A stretch of 64,000 nucleotides of DNA from Chloroflexota bacterium (GTDB lineage Bacteria; Chloroflexota; Anaerolineae; UBA4142): positions 1 to 64,000 of the forward strand of contig JACRBM010000103.1 in assembly GCA_016219275.1 (NCBI GenBank). The letters run 5' to 3'. The position numbers were made by a program, and so were the translations under genes. Positions 35,328-44,685 of this stretch are shown piece by piece. A model generated the notes under the pieces. The model ran no database searches, was not told the origin of the DNA, and was given only the letters and a program-made list of their open reading frames with translations. Position 1 is the stretch's first letter. Each line of letters begins with the position of its first letter.

Positions 35328-37163
35328 GTGCTTTTAGGCAAAGGAATCTTCGCGAGCACCGGCATTCGACTGCGCGCCAGTCTCATTTTTTCTGCCGGCT
35401 TGTTTTTGCTGATCGGCGCGACCGTCTTCGTCACATACCAAATCAGCGATTCGGTCGCCCGGGATGATGCGCTGCTCACCGCGCTCACCCGGCTGCGCGC
35501 GGAGTGGCTGGTCTATCCCGCGCCCGCCGATTTGGCGAATTCCGCACGCGCGCTATTGAATAGCCGCGTGGACGACCTGACGGTTGCCGAGTCGCTCGAA
35601 CGGTTGGCGAACGCCGCCCAGGTTGCCAGTCCGCCGCGTGGCGATGCTGAAATCACGCGCGCGTTCGACGATGTGACACGCGCGATTCAATTGCGCCGCG
35701 AAAACAGCGAAGGCATGGTGCGCGGCATGTTCGCCGCACTCTTTCTCAGCACGCTGGCGTTTCTGATGATCGGCTTGTGGTTCACGCAACAGACGATTGT
35801 CGCGCCGGTCGAATCGCTGGACCGCATTGCGCGGCGCATTGCCCAGGGCGATTTCGATACGGCGGTAGCGCTGGATGGACAAGGCGAGTTCCGCGAACTG
35901 GCGCGCAGTTTCGAGACGATGCGCGTCAATCTCCATCACTCGCGCGAACAGACGAACCGGTTTACGCGCGAGCTCGAAGCGCATGTGACCCAACGCACCC
36001 AGCAACTCGCCGCGTTGTCCCAGGTCATCGCCGCCGCCAGCCGGTCGCTCGAACTCGAAACCGCTGCGCGCACCGCGCTAGAGCAATCGCTCCAGGTTAT
36101 CGGCGTGGAGATGGGCGGCTTGTGGTTGATGGATGAAGCGACCGGCGATTTGCATCTCACCGTGTCGCGCGGCATGTCCGAGCGCATGCAACGCGAAGTG
36201 CACATCCTGCGCGGCGAGGATAGCGTGACCGGTCGCGCGGCAATGACCGGGCAAATCATCGCGCTGGAGGACATTAACCTGGTGCCGCACATGGTTCACT
36301 CGGTGGCGATTCACGACGGGGTCCGCAGTGTCGTGGCGGTGCCGATCAAGGTGCGCGAGCGCGTGCTGGGTGTCCTGGATATGCTGACCCGGACAACACG
36401 GACATTTACACCGGAGGAAATCGCGTTGCTCACGTCCATCGGTCAACAGATCGGCATCGCGGTGGACAGTTTGCGTTTGATGTATCAAGTGCGCGAGCAA
36501 ACCCAGCGCGTCGCGTCATTGCAAGAACGCGAGAGGATCGGCGTCGAACTGCACGATGGGTTGCTGCAAACCCTGGGCTATCTCTACTTGAAGATGGATG
36601 TGCTCGAAGCGCAATCGAGTTCGCGCGGTATGCCGGAGATCGCCGAGCAACTCGCCGCCCAACGCACCGTGCTCGACCGCGCCGCGCAGGATTTGCGACA
36701 GTCCATCGCGAATTTGCATGATCTTCCCGCGCCGCCGCTGGCTTTGCAAACCGCGTTGAGTGAAATGGCGGACGAGTTCATGCGCGAATCCGCAATGAGC
36801 GTCACCCTTCAAACCGGCGCGGAACCGTTTTGGCTTGCCGCCGACAAAACCGTTCACCTCGTCCGCATCGCGCGCGAAGCCCTGTCGAACGCGGAGCGGC
36901 ACGGGCGCGCGCGTCACGCGACGATTACGTTCCAAACGCGCGATGGTCGCGGCGAGTTGTGGATCGCGGATGATGGCGCGGGATTCGATCCGGGTATTGC
37001 GCCAACGGACGGGCGCAAGCATTTCGGTTTGAGTGTGATGAAAGCGCGCGCGGCGAGTCTCGGTGGAAATCTGCGCGTCGAATCCGCGCCGACGCGCGGC
37101 GCGCGCGTTTGCGTCGAGTGGCAGTTGCAAGAGGAGAACTCTCATGCGAGTGATGGTCGTTGA
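35328..37163 (+). CDS. NarL-type sensor histidine kinase with HAMP and GAF domains
   Basis: A 611-aa membrane sensor. It has a transmembrane segment at about residues 16-38, an extracytoplasmic stretch, a second segment at about 132-155, a HAMP domain, a GAF domain, a HisKA_3 dimerisation helix with the phosphorylated His in ERIGVELHDGLLQTLG, and an HATPase domain (EALSNAERHG, IADDGAGFD, FGLSVMKARAASLGG). GTG start at 35328 with AGGAG 6 nt before it. The response regulator gene begins inside its 3' end, so the two form a coupled pair. The signal is unknown. Confidence 0.93.
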   Translation: MLLGKGIFASTGIRLRASLIFSAGLFLLIGATVFVTYQISDSVARDDALLTALTRLRAEWLVYPAPADLANSARALLNSRVDDLTVAESLERLANAAQVASPPRGDAEITRAFDDVTRAIQLRRENSEGMVRGMFAALFLSTLAFLMIGLWFTQQTIVAPVESLDRIARRIAQGDFDTAVALDGQGEFRELARSFETMRVNLHHSREQTNRFTRELEAHVTQRTQQLAALSQVIAAASRSLELETAARTALEQSLQVIGVEMGGLWLMDEATGDLHLTVSRGMSERMQREVHILRGEDSVTGRAAMTGQIIALEDINLVPHMVHSVAIHDGVRSVVAVPIKVRERVLGVLDMLTRTTRTFTPEEIALLTSIGQQIGIAVDSLRLMYQVREQTQRVASLQERERIGVELHDGLLQTLGYLYLKMDVLEAQSSSRGMPEIAEQLAAQRTVLDRAAQDLRQSIANLHDLPAPPLALQTALSEMADEFMRESAMSVTLQTGAEPFWLAADKTVHLVRIAREALSNAERHGRARHATITFQTRDGRGELWIADDGAGFDPGIAPTDGRKHFGLSVMKARAASLGGNLRVESAPTRGARVCVEWQLQEENSHASDGR

Positions 37164-37803
37164 CGATCACGCGCTCTTTCGCGAAGGCATCGTCGGACTG
37201 CTCAAACAACAACCGGATATGGAAGTCGTCGGCGAGGCGAGCGACGGACTCGAGGCGCTCGTGCTGGCGCGCAATCTCAAACCGGACGTGATTCTGATGG
37301 ATGTCACGATGCCGGGCACGAACGGGATTCAAGCGACGCGTCTCATCAAGCAAGAATTGCCCGCGACGAACATCATCATGTTGACCGTGCGCGACGAGGA
37401 CGAGAATCTATTCGAGGCGATCAAGAGCGGCGCGCAAGGATACTTGCTCAAGACCATTCGCGCGCAACAGTTGATCGAAATGCTTCGCACGGCGCAGAGC
37501 GGCGAGCCAGCCATCAGTCCCTCGCTCGCTGCGCGCATGATCGAAGAATTCCGTCGCCTCGCGTCATCATCCCTCCCGCTTTCGCCCGAGGAAGAGAAGG
37601 CGACCGAACTGCTCACCCCGCGCGAGCGCGAGGTGTTGGCATTGATCGCGCGCGGCGCGAGCGATCGCGAAATCGCGCAGGCGTTGACGCTCAGTTTGTA
37701 TACCGTCAAGGCGCATGTGCGCGCGGTGCTCCAAAAACTCCAAGTCGCCAGCCGGCACGACGCCGCGCGAATGGCGCGACAGAGCAATGCTCCCAAGAAC
37801 TAG
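37144..37803 (+). CDS. NarL/FixJ-family response regulator
   Basis: A 219-aa regulator: N-terminal receiver with VVDDHALFREG, phospho-acceptor Asp in VILMDVTMPG, and lysine in YLLKT; C-terminal LuxR helix-turn-helix with LTPREREVLALIARGASDRE and LYTVKAHV. GAGGAG precedes the ATG, which overlaps the kinase gene by about 20 bases. A strong terminator follows. Confidence 0.93.
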   Translation: MRVMVVDDHALFREGIVGLLKQQPDMEVVGEASDGLEALVLARNLKPDVILMDVTMPGTNGIQATRLIKQELPATNIIMLTVRDEDENLFEAIKSGAQGYLLKTIRAQQLIEMLRTAQSGEPAISPSLAARMIEEFRRLASSSLPLSPEEEKATELLTPREREVLALIARGASDREIAQALTLSLYTVKAHVRAVLQKLQVASRHDAARMARQSNAPKN

Positions 37804-37841
37804 TTCTTTTCTCGCGGAATCTAGTTCCAAATATCCTTCTA

Positions 37842-37878
37842 ATCTCAAGCCAAGAGTGATGGGCTTGAGATTTTTTTT
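37842..37878 (+). terminator. Intrinsic terminator after the two-component pair
   Basis: Stem ATCTCAAGCC / GGCTTGAGAT with a 10-nt loop, then eight T residues. Confidence 0.9.
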
Positions 37879-37879
37879 G

Positions 37880-38195
37880 TGTTACGATGCGCGCGAGTAC
37901 ATTTGCAAGGAAGCAATGTAAGCCGGCATCGTAGCCGCATTCGTCTTTTGACTCTCCGTTGTTTCCCCCGGCTGAATGCTCTCCTTTGCAAATTGCGTAT
38001 CACGAAAGGAGGGACTATCGAGCAATCCACATTCATGCGCTAGTCGCATTTCGATTCGGTTCTGCGCGTCACTAGAGCGAATTCCTGATTGTTTACGGTC
38101 GAGACCGGTCAGATTTGCTTCGCGGAGAACCGGACAAGTTTCGACCGTCGCATTCCGTAAATCAAATCGGAAACTGCACAAAGGAGAGTTGGATT
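37880..38195 (+). other. Long gene-free leader before the Nramp-like genes
   Basis: About 315 bp with no recognised gene. It holds a GAGACCGGTC palindromic piece near 38100 and a polypyrimidine stretch near 37960-37990. I tested it by eye for the manganese yybP-ykoY pattern and found no convincing match. It could hold an unrecognised regulatory RNA. Confidence 0.4.
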
Positions 38196-39743
38196 ATGGC
38201 AACGGAATCGTTAAGAGCCGGCGCGGTCGCGCCGACTGTTCCGGTGGATAGTATTCAGATTGGCGTCAGCCGACCGGCGTTAAAAGTGGATGACTTGCCG
38301 ACGCCGGAAGAAGTATTCAAAGTTTCCAAGATCGGCATCAAAGAACTTGTCACCTTGGTGCTGGGTCCCAGTATGATCGCGCTCGGCGTCTCGATCGGCA
38401 GCGGCGAGTGGTTGCTGGGTCCGTTGGGGTTTGGCAAGTTTGGTTTTATCGGTCTCGGCTTTCTCGTTACGATCTCGGCGATTCTCCAAACATTCTACAA
38501 CGTCGAAAACGCGCGCTACACGATGGCAACCGGCGAAGTGCCGGTCGTCGGCTTTACGCGCACGCCGCCCGGGACGAAGCTGTGGGTGCCGCTGACCTTG
38601 TTCCTGATCTACCTGGCGTGGGTGTGGGGCGGTTGGGCGGCGGCGGCGGGTCAAAGCATCTTTGCGATTTTTGCCGGGCGCACGTTCGCCGCGAGCAACC
38701 CCGCGGAATTGCAAACGGTGCGGATCATCGCCATCGCGTTATTGTTCCTCTCGCTCGGCGTGTACCTGTTCGGCAAGAAAATTTCGCGCACGCTCGAACT
38801 TTTGGAAACAGTTGCGGTGTTCGTCATCCTCGTCGTGCTAATCCTCCTCGCCATCGCGTTCACGCCGGCGAGTCTGTGGATGACGATGCTTGCGAGCATC
38901 GTGACCCCCGCGGCGCTCCCCAAAGGGATTGATGCGACGACCCTGGGTTCGATCATCGGCTATACCGGCTTTGCTTCCGGCATGAACTTTATGCTGATCA
39001 ACTATTATCGCGATCACGGTTACGGCATGGGACACAAGGTCGGCTTTTTCTCCGGTTTGTTCGGCGGTCAAAAGCAAGAGGTGTTGCCCTCGGGCATCAC
39101 CTTCCGCGAAACCGAGAAAAACGCCAAGACCTGGAAACGCTGGTTCCGTTTTCTCGTGATTGACCAGTGGGTCGTCTTCTTCACCGGCGCGATGATCGGG
39201 ATGTTCATTCCCAGCGTCATGGTGGTCGCGATGGCGATCACGCCCGGCGCGGCGGAACCCACCTCGGCGAATATGCCGGTGTATGCCGCGATGGAGTTGG
39301 GCAAGCGCGCCGCGTGGCTCTTCCCGTTCGTCTTGGTGCTCGGCGCGTTGATTCTGTGGAAGACGCAAACGACGCTCCTGGAAATGTTGGTCCGCAACAC
39401 GACCGACACCGCGATTGCCGTCAGTCCGCGCCTGCGCGCATGGATCGGCGGCGACCCGCGCAAGTTCTACTATCTGGTCGCCGTCGCGCTCATCGTCTTT
39501 ATCAGTTGGGTCATCCACCAAGCATTGCCGACCCAGTTGTTGCAGTACTCGGCGAACATGGCGAACCTGGCATCCATCATCTATCCGCTCGTGCTGATCT
39601 ACTTGAACAGCAAACTGCCCAAGCCAGCGCGCGCGGGTTGGTGGTCGTACGTCATGCTCATCGCGAACGTCCTGTTCTTCGGTTTCTTCTTCGCCAACTT
39701 TGTGGCGTTGCAGCTCACCGGACAACCGCTGGTCAAGTTCTAG
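38196..39743 (+). CDS. Nramp-superfamily transporter lacking the metal motif (1)
   Basis: A 515-aa integral membrane protein of the Nramp fold by length and pattern, with about eleven hydrophobic segments. Where metal transporters have DPGN in helix 1 this protein has IGSGEWLLGP (residues 67-76), and helix 6 has ASGMNFMLINYYRDHGYGMG in place of the MPH motif. It is thus unlikely to carry Mn or Fe and belongs to a diverged group of unknown substrate. A second such gene and lutABC follow. AAAGGAGAG precedes the ATG. Confidence 0.85.
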   Translation: MATESLRAGAVAPTVPVDSIQIGVSRPALKVDDLPTPEEVFKVSKIGIKELVTLVLGPSMIALGVSIGSGEWLLGPLGFGKFGFIGLGFLVTISAILQTFYNVENARYTMATGEVPVVGFTRTPPGTKLWVPLTLFLIYLAWVWGGWAAAAGQSIFAIFAGRTFAASNPAELQTVRIIAIALLFLSLGVYLFGKKISRTLELLETVAVFVILVVLILLAIAFTPASLWMTMLASIVTPAALPKGIDATTLGSIIGYTGFASGMNFMLINYYRDHGYGMGHKVGFFSGLFGGQKQEVLPSGITFRETEKNAKTWKRWFRFLVIDQWVVFFTGAMIGMFIPSVMVVAMAITPGAAEPTSANMPVYAAMELGKRAAWLFPFVLVLGALILWKTQTTLLEMLVRNTTDTAIAVSPRLRAWIGGDPRKFYYLVAVALIVFISWVIHQALPTQLLQYSANMANLASIIYPLVLIYLNSKLPKPARAGWWSYVMLIANVLFFGFFFANFVALQLTGQPLVKF

Positions 39744-39762
39744 TCAGACGCCCAGGTTGTCA

Positions 39763-39799
39763 AGACCTTCCAGGCGCGTACGCGAAACCTGGAAGGTCT
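39763..39799. repeat. Intergenic hairpin between the two Nramp-like genes
   Basis: 12-bp arms AGACCTTCCAGG / CCTGGAAGGTCT with a 13-nt loop. Related to the element at 35137-35169. Confidence 0.8.
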
Positions 39800-39930
39800 G
39801 GTGTCGCCATCGGCGTGGACTGCATCCCCGCGTGCGCGAGGGTGCAGTCCATTCGCGTCCAATCGCGACTTGCCAAGCGCGCGGCAAAGTGTTAAATTCT
39901 AAACACTCTGGCGGGCGAGGCAGAAAGGTG

Positions 39931-41451
39931 ATGGAACCCACGCGCGCAACCGCGAACGTATCCAAATCCCAACTTGAAGCATGGACGATTGCGCCGCTGA
40001 TCGAGCCGCCGTTGGCAAACGGTTTTCGGCTTCTCGGCGTGATCGGTCCAGGCGCGATTCTGCTTGGCTTGTCCATCGGCAGCGGCGAATGGCTGCTCGG
40101 ACCCGCGGCGTTCGTGCAACACGGACCGACGCTGTTGTGGGTCACGACCGTGGCGGTCGTCCTGCAAACCGTGTTGAACACGGAACTCATTCGTTACACG
40201 ATGTACACCGGCGAACCGATCTTTGCCGGGTTTATGCGCACCAAGCCCGCGTCTTCTTTCTGGGCGATCTTTTATTCGCTGTTGTGTTTCTTCCAGGTCG
40301 GTTGGCCCGGCTGGGCTGGCACGGCGGCGGGCGCGATTTTCTATCTCTTTATCGGACGACTCGCCGGCGCGGGCGACGCGGACGCGGTGTACCAGATCGG
40401 CGTCGCGACGTTTCTGACGTGTGTGTGCATTTTGTTGTTCGGCGGTCGCATCGAACGCACGCTCGAAATTCTCAATTGGATTCTCGTCGTTTTTATTTTT
40501 GCCGGACTAATTGGCTTGTGCATCATCTTTGTCGCGCCCGCCGGTTGGTTCGCCGGACTTGCCGGCTTGATCGGGTATGATCTCGACGCGCGCGCGTTCA
40601 ACTTTTTGCCCATCGGCGCGGATTGGTCGTTGATTGGCGCGTTCGCGGCGTACTCGGGCGCGGGCGGCGTCGTCAATTTGATGTTGTCGGGCTGGGCGCG
40701 CGACAAGGGCTTTGGCATGGGCGCGGTCGTCGGTTACATTCCGGCGGCGGTGGGCAGTCAGCGTGTTCACCTCGCGCATCCGGGGAGCGTGTTTCCGATC
40801 ACGCCGGCGAATCTCAAAAATTGGCGCGCGTGGTGGCGCATCGCGCTGATTGATCAGTGGGGCGTGTTCGGCATCGGCGCGCTGTTGTGCATGTTGTTGA
40901 CCGCGTGTCTCTACATCGCGTTCATTCCGCCGGGCAAGGATATTCGCGGGCTGGGCATCGCGGCGGAACTGGCGAATGCCGTGGCGGCGCGCGGCGGTGT
41001 GATGATGACGTATCTCGTCGCGCTGCTCGGCGCGTGGATTTTGTTCAAGACGCAACTCGACATTCTCGACGGCATGGTGCGCGCGGTCACGGACATTTTG
41101 TGGACGGGCAGTCGCCGGGTGCGTGCGTGGCGCGGCGGTGATGTCCGCGTGGTGTACTATGCGGTCCTCGCCGTCGTCGTTGCGTGGGGCTTGATCGCGC
41201 TGCGCTGGACGCAGCCGATCATTTTGCTTGAACTCGGCGCGAACATTTCGGGCGTCGTCTTTGTGATCTCAGGCGCGCATGTTTTGTATCTCAATACGAC
41301 GGTGTTGCCAGTCGAGTTGCGCCCGCCGGTGTGGCGACGTGTGGGTCTGATCGCGCTTTCGGTGTTCTATGGCATCTTCGTTTGGTTGTGGTTGATGGGC
41401 GGCTTTGTGCCCGATCCGACTAAAGGATTTGTGTTTCAGCTTTTCAAGTGA
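39931..41451 (+). CDS. Nramp-superfamily transporter lacking the metal motif (2)
   Basis: A 506-aa diverged paralogue of the previous protein with the same helix-1 signature SIGSGEWLLGP (residues 48-58) and a helix-6 region GAGGVVNLMLSGWARDKGFG. Both lack DPGN and MPH. It lies directly before lutA, so the pair may import the substrate oxidised by LutABC or form a heteromeric carrier; this is inferred from position only. The ATG at 39931 is preceded by GAGG and AAAGG; a GTG start 3 nt upstream is possible. Confidence 0.85.
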   Translation: MEPTRATANVSKSQLEAWTIAPLIEPPLANGFRLLGVIGPGAILLGLSIGSGEWLLGPAAFVQHGPTLLWVTTVAVVLQTVLNTELIRYTMYTGEPIFAGFMRTKPASSFWAIFYSLLCFFQVGWPGWAGTAAGAIFYLFIGRLAGAGDADAVYQIGVATFLTCVCILLFGGRIERTLEILNWILVVFIFAGLIGLCIIFVAPAGWFAGLAGLIGYDLDARAFNFLPIGADWSLIGAFAAYSGAGGVVNLMLSGWARDKGFGMGAVVGYIPAAVGSQRVHLAHPGSVFPITPANLKNWRAWWRIALIDQWGVFGIGALLCMLLTACLYIAFIPPGKDIRGLGIAAELANAVAARGGVMMTYLVALLGAWILFKTQLDILDGMVRAVTDILWTGSRRVRAWRGGDVRVVYYAVLAVVVAWGLIALRWTQPIILLELGANISGVVFVISGAHVLYLNTTVLPVELRPPVWRRVGLIALSVFYGIFVWLWLMGGFVPDPTKGFVFQLFK

Positions 41452-41476
41452 TGGTTGGAAGTTAGAAGTTGGAAAT

Positions 41477-41518
41477 TAGGTTGGAGGTTAGAACCTGTCC
41501 AACCTCCAACATCTACTC
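41477..41518. repeat. Intergenic inverted repeat before lutA
   Basis: AGGTTGGAGGTT and the complementary AACCTCCAAC arm; the unit GGAAGTTAGAAG upstream also occurs at about 28450. Confidence 0.65.
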
Positions 41519-41529
41519 TACAGGAGAGC

Positions 41530-42255
41530 ATGATGCGCGTACAATTATTCCTCACCTGTCTCGGCGAAAATTTTTTCTCGCCGGTGCTCAAAGATATGGT
41601 GAGCGTCCTGGAGCGGTTGGGCATGGACGTAGCGATGCCCGAAGGTCAAACGTGTTGCGGTCAGCCGTTTTACAACAGCGGCGCGCAGAGCCAAGCCGTC
41701 GCGCCGGCGCGGAATTTTTTGCGCGTGTTTGGTCCGACCGACGGTTACATTGTCGCGCCCTCCGGCTCGTGCGTGGATTTTGTGCGGCATCACTTGCCGG
41801 AATTGTTTCCCGCCGAGACGCGGGAACACCGTCTCGCGCAAGAGGTCGCCGCGCGCACGTACGAGTTCAGCGAATTTCTCGTGCGCGTGGCGAACGTGCG
41901 CGATGTCGGCGCGACGTTTCCGCACAAGGTCACGTACCACGCTTCGTGTCACGCGTTGCGCGGACTGGGTTTGCGCGAGGAGTCGAAACAACTCTTGCGC
42001 GCGGTCAAGGGCGTGGAACTTGTTCCGCTCAACGAAGAAGAAACGTGTTGCGGTTTCGGCGGCGTGTTCAGCGTCGTGTATCCCGAAGTGTCGTCGAGCA
42101 TGATGCAAGCCAAGATCAAGAACATTCAGGAGAGCGGCGCGGAGTTTGTTGTGATGGGTGATCCTGGGTGCATGATGAACATTGCCGGCGGCTTGAAAAA
42201 AATCGGTTCGCCGATTCGCGCCCTGCACCTGATCTCGGTGTTGGCGGCGCAGTAA
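41530..42255 (+). CDS. lutA: LutA/YkgE-family (Fe-S)-binding subunit of L-lactate oxidation
   Basis: A 241-aa protein with duplicated CCG domains: GQTCCGQP, PSGSC, YHASCHALR, ETCCGFGG and GDPGC. In LutABC it acts with LutB and LutC in oxidising L-lactate to pyruvate, probably passing electrons from the cysteine-bound cluster. Two adjacent ATGs exist; AGGAG is 3 and 6 nt before them, so the second (41533) may be the true start. It is followed by lutB and lutC in order. Confidence 0.93.
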   Translation: MMRVQLFLTCLGENFFSPVLKDMVSVLERLGMDVAMPEGQTCCGQPFYNSGAQSQAVAPARNFLRVFGPTDGYIVAPSGSCVDFVRHHLPELFPAETREHRLAQEVAARTYEFSEFLVRVANVRDVGATFPHKVTYHASCHALRGLGLREESKQLLRAVKGVELVPLNEEETCCGFGGVFSVVYPEVSSSMMQAKIKNIQESGAEFVVMGDPGCMMNIAGGLKKIGSPIRALHLISVLAAQ

Positions 42256-42342
42256 AGGATGAAGGATGAAGAACCCGATTTCCCTCATTTCCCTCAGTTC
42301 CCTTCTTTATCCTTCATCACTTTCTCCAGTGAGGTAACACTG

Positions 42343-43866
42343 ATGAGTGAACTTGACCATATAGATTTTCGCGCGAACGTCCAACACGTACCAGCGCACG
42401 TACCCCAGTCGGTTCGCAAAGCGACGAGCAAATTTCTCGGCACGCGCGCGAACGTCGTCGGCATCGTCGGCGATGAACGCTGGCAGCAATTGCGCCAAGC
42501 CGGGCACGATATTCGCTTGCACACGCTCGATCACCTGGACTATTATTTGACGCGGCTCGAAGAAAATGTCGCGCGCGCGGGGGGCATCGTGCATTGGGCG
42601 CGCGACGCGGACGAAGCGCGGCGCATCGTGCTCGACATCGCGCACGAGCATAAGGTGAAACGCGCGGTCAAAGCGAAAAGCATGGCGACCGAAGAGATCG
42701 GTTTGAATCACGCGTTGATTGACGCGGGCGTTCAAACGCTCGAAACCGATCTCGGCGAATTCATCATTCAACTCGCCGGCGTCGGACCCTCGCACATTAT
42801 CGTGCCGGCTGTGCATCTCACCAAAGAAGGCATCGCCGATTTGTTCACCGAAAAACTCGGCGTGAATGCGCCGCCCGATCCGCTCGAACTGTGCGCGATT
42901 GCGCGAACGAAACTGCGCGAGGAATTTCTCGCGGCGGATATGGGAATTTCCGGCGCGAACTTTATGGTCGCCGAATCCGGCACGCTCGTCATCGTGACGA
43001 ATGAAGGCAACGGGCGCATGTGTACGACGTTGCCGCCGCTGCACGTCGCGGTCGTCGGCATTGACAAAGTCGTGCCCGATTTTGAAAGCGTGAATGTTCT
43101 GCTGAAACTTTTGCCGCGCAGCGCGACCGGGCAAAAAATGTCCACCTACACGTCGTTCATCACCGGACCGCGCCGCGCAACCGACGAAGGAGGACCGCAA
43201 GAGTTTCACCTGGTCTTGCTCGACAACGGGCGCACGCGCGTACTGCGCGATCATGTAACGCGCGAAACCTTGTTGTGCATTCGTTGCGGCGTCTGCTTGA
43301 ATGTCTGTCCAGTGTACAATCACGTCGGCGGACACGCCTACGGCGCGGTCTATTCGGGACCGATTGGCGCGATCCTCGCACCGCAACTGCTCGGCGTCGC
43401 GCGCGCCGGCGATTTGCCGTTCGCGTCATCGCTCTGCGGTGCGTGCGCGGATTATTGCCCGGTGAAAATTCCGATTCCGCAAATCTTACTGCGCTTGCGC
43501 CATCGCGTCGTCGAAGGCGATCAGATCGAAGCGGCGACCGCGTCATCGGCGATTCGCGTCGGCACGCGCGTGGGTGCGTTCGCGTTGAGCCATTCATTGC
43601 TGTACGAGTTCGGCGCGCGCATGATGAAATTCGTTCAAGCGCCATTGCGTCGTGATGGTTGGTTGCCCAATTTGCCGCCGCCCGCGAATCGTTGGACGAT
43701 GGCGCGCCCCTTGCCGGCATTCGGCGCGGATTTTCGCGATTGGTTTCGCAAGCGCACGCCCGCCGGTCGCCAGCGCGTTCAGAAACGCAAACTTGGAATC
43801 GGCTTGCTCTTTGCCGGCATTGCCGCGGTCGGCGCGTTCTTGTTGGCGCGGCGAAAGAAAGATTGA
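42343..43866 (+). CDS. lutB: LutB, ferredoxin-type subunit with a C-terminal membrane anchor
   Basis: A 507-aa LutB with an N-terminal LUD domain and two 4Fe-4S clusters, CIRCGVCLNVCPVY and CGACADYCPVKIP. The C-terminus carries a hydrophobic segment LGIGLLFAGIAAVGAFLLA followed by RRKKD, a predicted single membrane anchor not found in the usual soluble LutB. This would attach the complex to the inner face of the membrane near the quinone pool or its transporter. Confidence 0.92.
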   Translation: MSELDHIDFRANVQHVPAHVPQSVRKATSKFLGTRANVVGIVGDERWQQLRQAGHDIRLHTLDHLDYYLTRLEENVARAGGIVHWARDADEARRIVLDIAHEHKVKRAVKAKSMATEEIGLNHALIDAGVQTLETDLGEFIIQLAGVGPSHIIVPAVHLTKEGIADLFTEKLGVNAPPDPLELCAIARTKLREEFLAADMGISGANFMVAESGTLVIVTNEGNGRMCTTLPPLHVAVVGIDKVVPDFESVNVLLKLLPRSATGQKMSTYTSFITGPRRATDEGGPQEFHLVLLDNGRTRVLRDHVTRETLLCIRCGVCLNVCPVYNHVGGHAYGAVYSGPIGAILAPQLLGVARAGDLPFASSLCGACADYCPVKIPIPQILLRLRHRVVEGDQIEAATASSAIRVGTRVGAFALSHSLLYEFGARMMKFVQAPLRRDGWLPNLPPPANRWTMARPLPAFGADFRDWFRKRTPAGRQRVQKRKLGIGLLFAGIAAVGAFLLARRKKD

Positions 43867-43878
43867 GTTTGGGATGTA

Positions 43879-43922
43879 TGGCAAATTTCCAATTTGCCAT
43901 TGGGCAATTTAGAAAATTGCCC
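43879..43922. repeat. Paired small hairpins between lutB and lutC
   Basis: TGGCAAATT / AATTTGCCA followed by GGGCAATTT / AAATTGCCC: two adjacent palindromes of the same family seen in other gaps. Confidence 0.8.
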
Positions 43923-43943
43923 TACAATATCGGAGGAGAATGG

Positions 43944-44585
43944 ATGAACGCACGCGAACAAATTCTAGCGGATGTCCGCCTCGCGCTCCAACGCGATAAT
44001 AATTCACCCGTCGCGCCGATTCCGCCCACCGCGCGCATCGCGCCGCGCGTGCCCGGCACGACGAATGAAGAACTCGCCATGCTTCTCGATGAAATCGGCA
44101 AACTCGGCGGCGTGACGCGACGCATTGCGCGCGCGGAAATTCGCGCGGCGCTCGCAGAAATCGTACGCGACGAGTCGGTGAAAAAAGCAACGGCTTGGGA
44201 AACGCCGGAAATGCGGGAGATGGGAATTGCGGAGACGTTGCGCGATCTCGGCGTCGAATTGATTTCGCCGCACGCGGACAAACGCGCGCTTGCGGAATGT
44301 GATCTCGGCATTACCAGCGCGGACGCCGCGTTTCCGGAAACGGGCACGTTGCTGTTACGCTCGTCGCCGGAGAAACCGCGGAGCGTGTCGCTGTTGCCGC
44401 GTGTCCACCTTGCCATCATCACGCCGACGATTCTGCGCGCCGACCTGATGCCGGCGTTCGCGGAAGTGAAAGGCGAAGGATACTGGGTCTTCGTCACGGG
44501 ACCCAGTCGCACCGCCGACATCGAGTTGACCGTGACGATTGGTGTGCACGGTCCGAAAGCATTGCGCGTGTGGGTGGTCGAGTAG
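43944..44585 (+). CDS. lutC: LutC, LUD-domain subunit
   Basis: A 213-aa LUD-domain protein: GITSADAAFPETGTLLL and SLLPRVHLAII are family motifs, and VFVTGPSRTADIE near the end. It is the third part of the lactate-utilisation complex. GGAGGAG is 5-6 nt before the ATG. Confidence 0.93.
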   Translation: MNAREQILADVRLALQRDNNSPVAPIPPTARIAPRVPGTTNEELAMLLDEIGKLGGVTRRIARAEIRAALAEIVRDESVKKATAWETPEMREMGIAETLRDLGVELISPHADKRALAECDLGITSADAAFPETGTLLLRSSPEKPRSVSLLPRVHLAIITPTILRADLMPAFAEVKGEGYWVFVTGPSRTADIELTVTIGVHGPKALRVWVVE

Positions 44586-44602
44586 GCAGTTGGAGAATCG
44601 CC

Positions 44603-44635
44603 AGAATCCAGGTTTCTTGGAGAAACCTGGATTCT
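44603..44635. repeat. Intergenic hairpin after lutC
   Basis: AGAATCCAGGTTTCT, loop TGG, and complement. Core CCAGGTTTCT matches the element inside the helicase gene and the copy at 45782-45820. Confidence 0.85.
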
Positions 44636-44685
44636 TTCTCTGCTTACCGATTGCATTTGGCGAAGACATGTGAGGAGGACTGCCC

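Noticed and set aside
37880-38195. Manganese riboswitch before the Nramp-like gene
   Set aside because: No match to the yybP-ykoY consensus by eye, and the protein lacks the metal-binding motif.
38196-41451. Manganese/iron transporters
   Set aside because: DPGN and MPH metal-ligand motifs are absent from both proteins.
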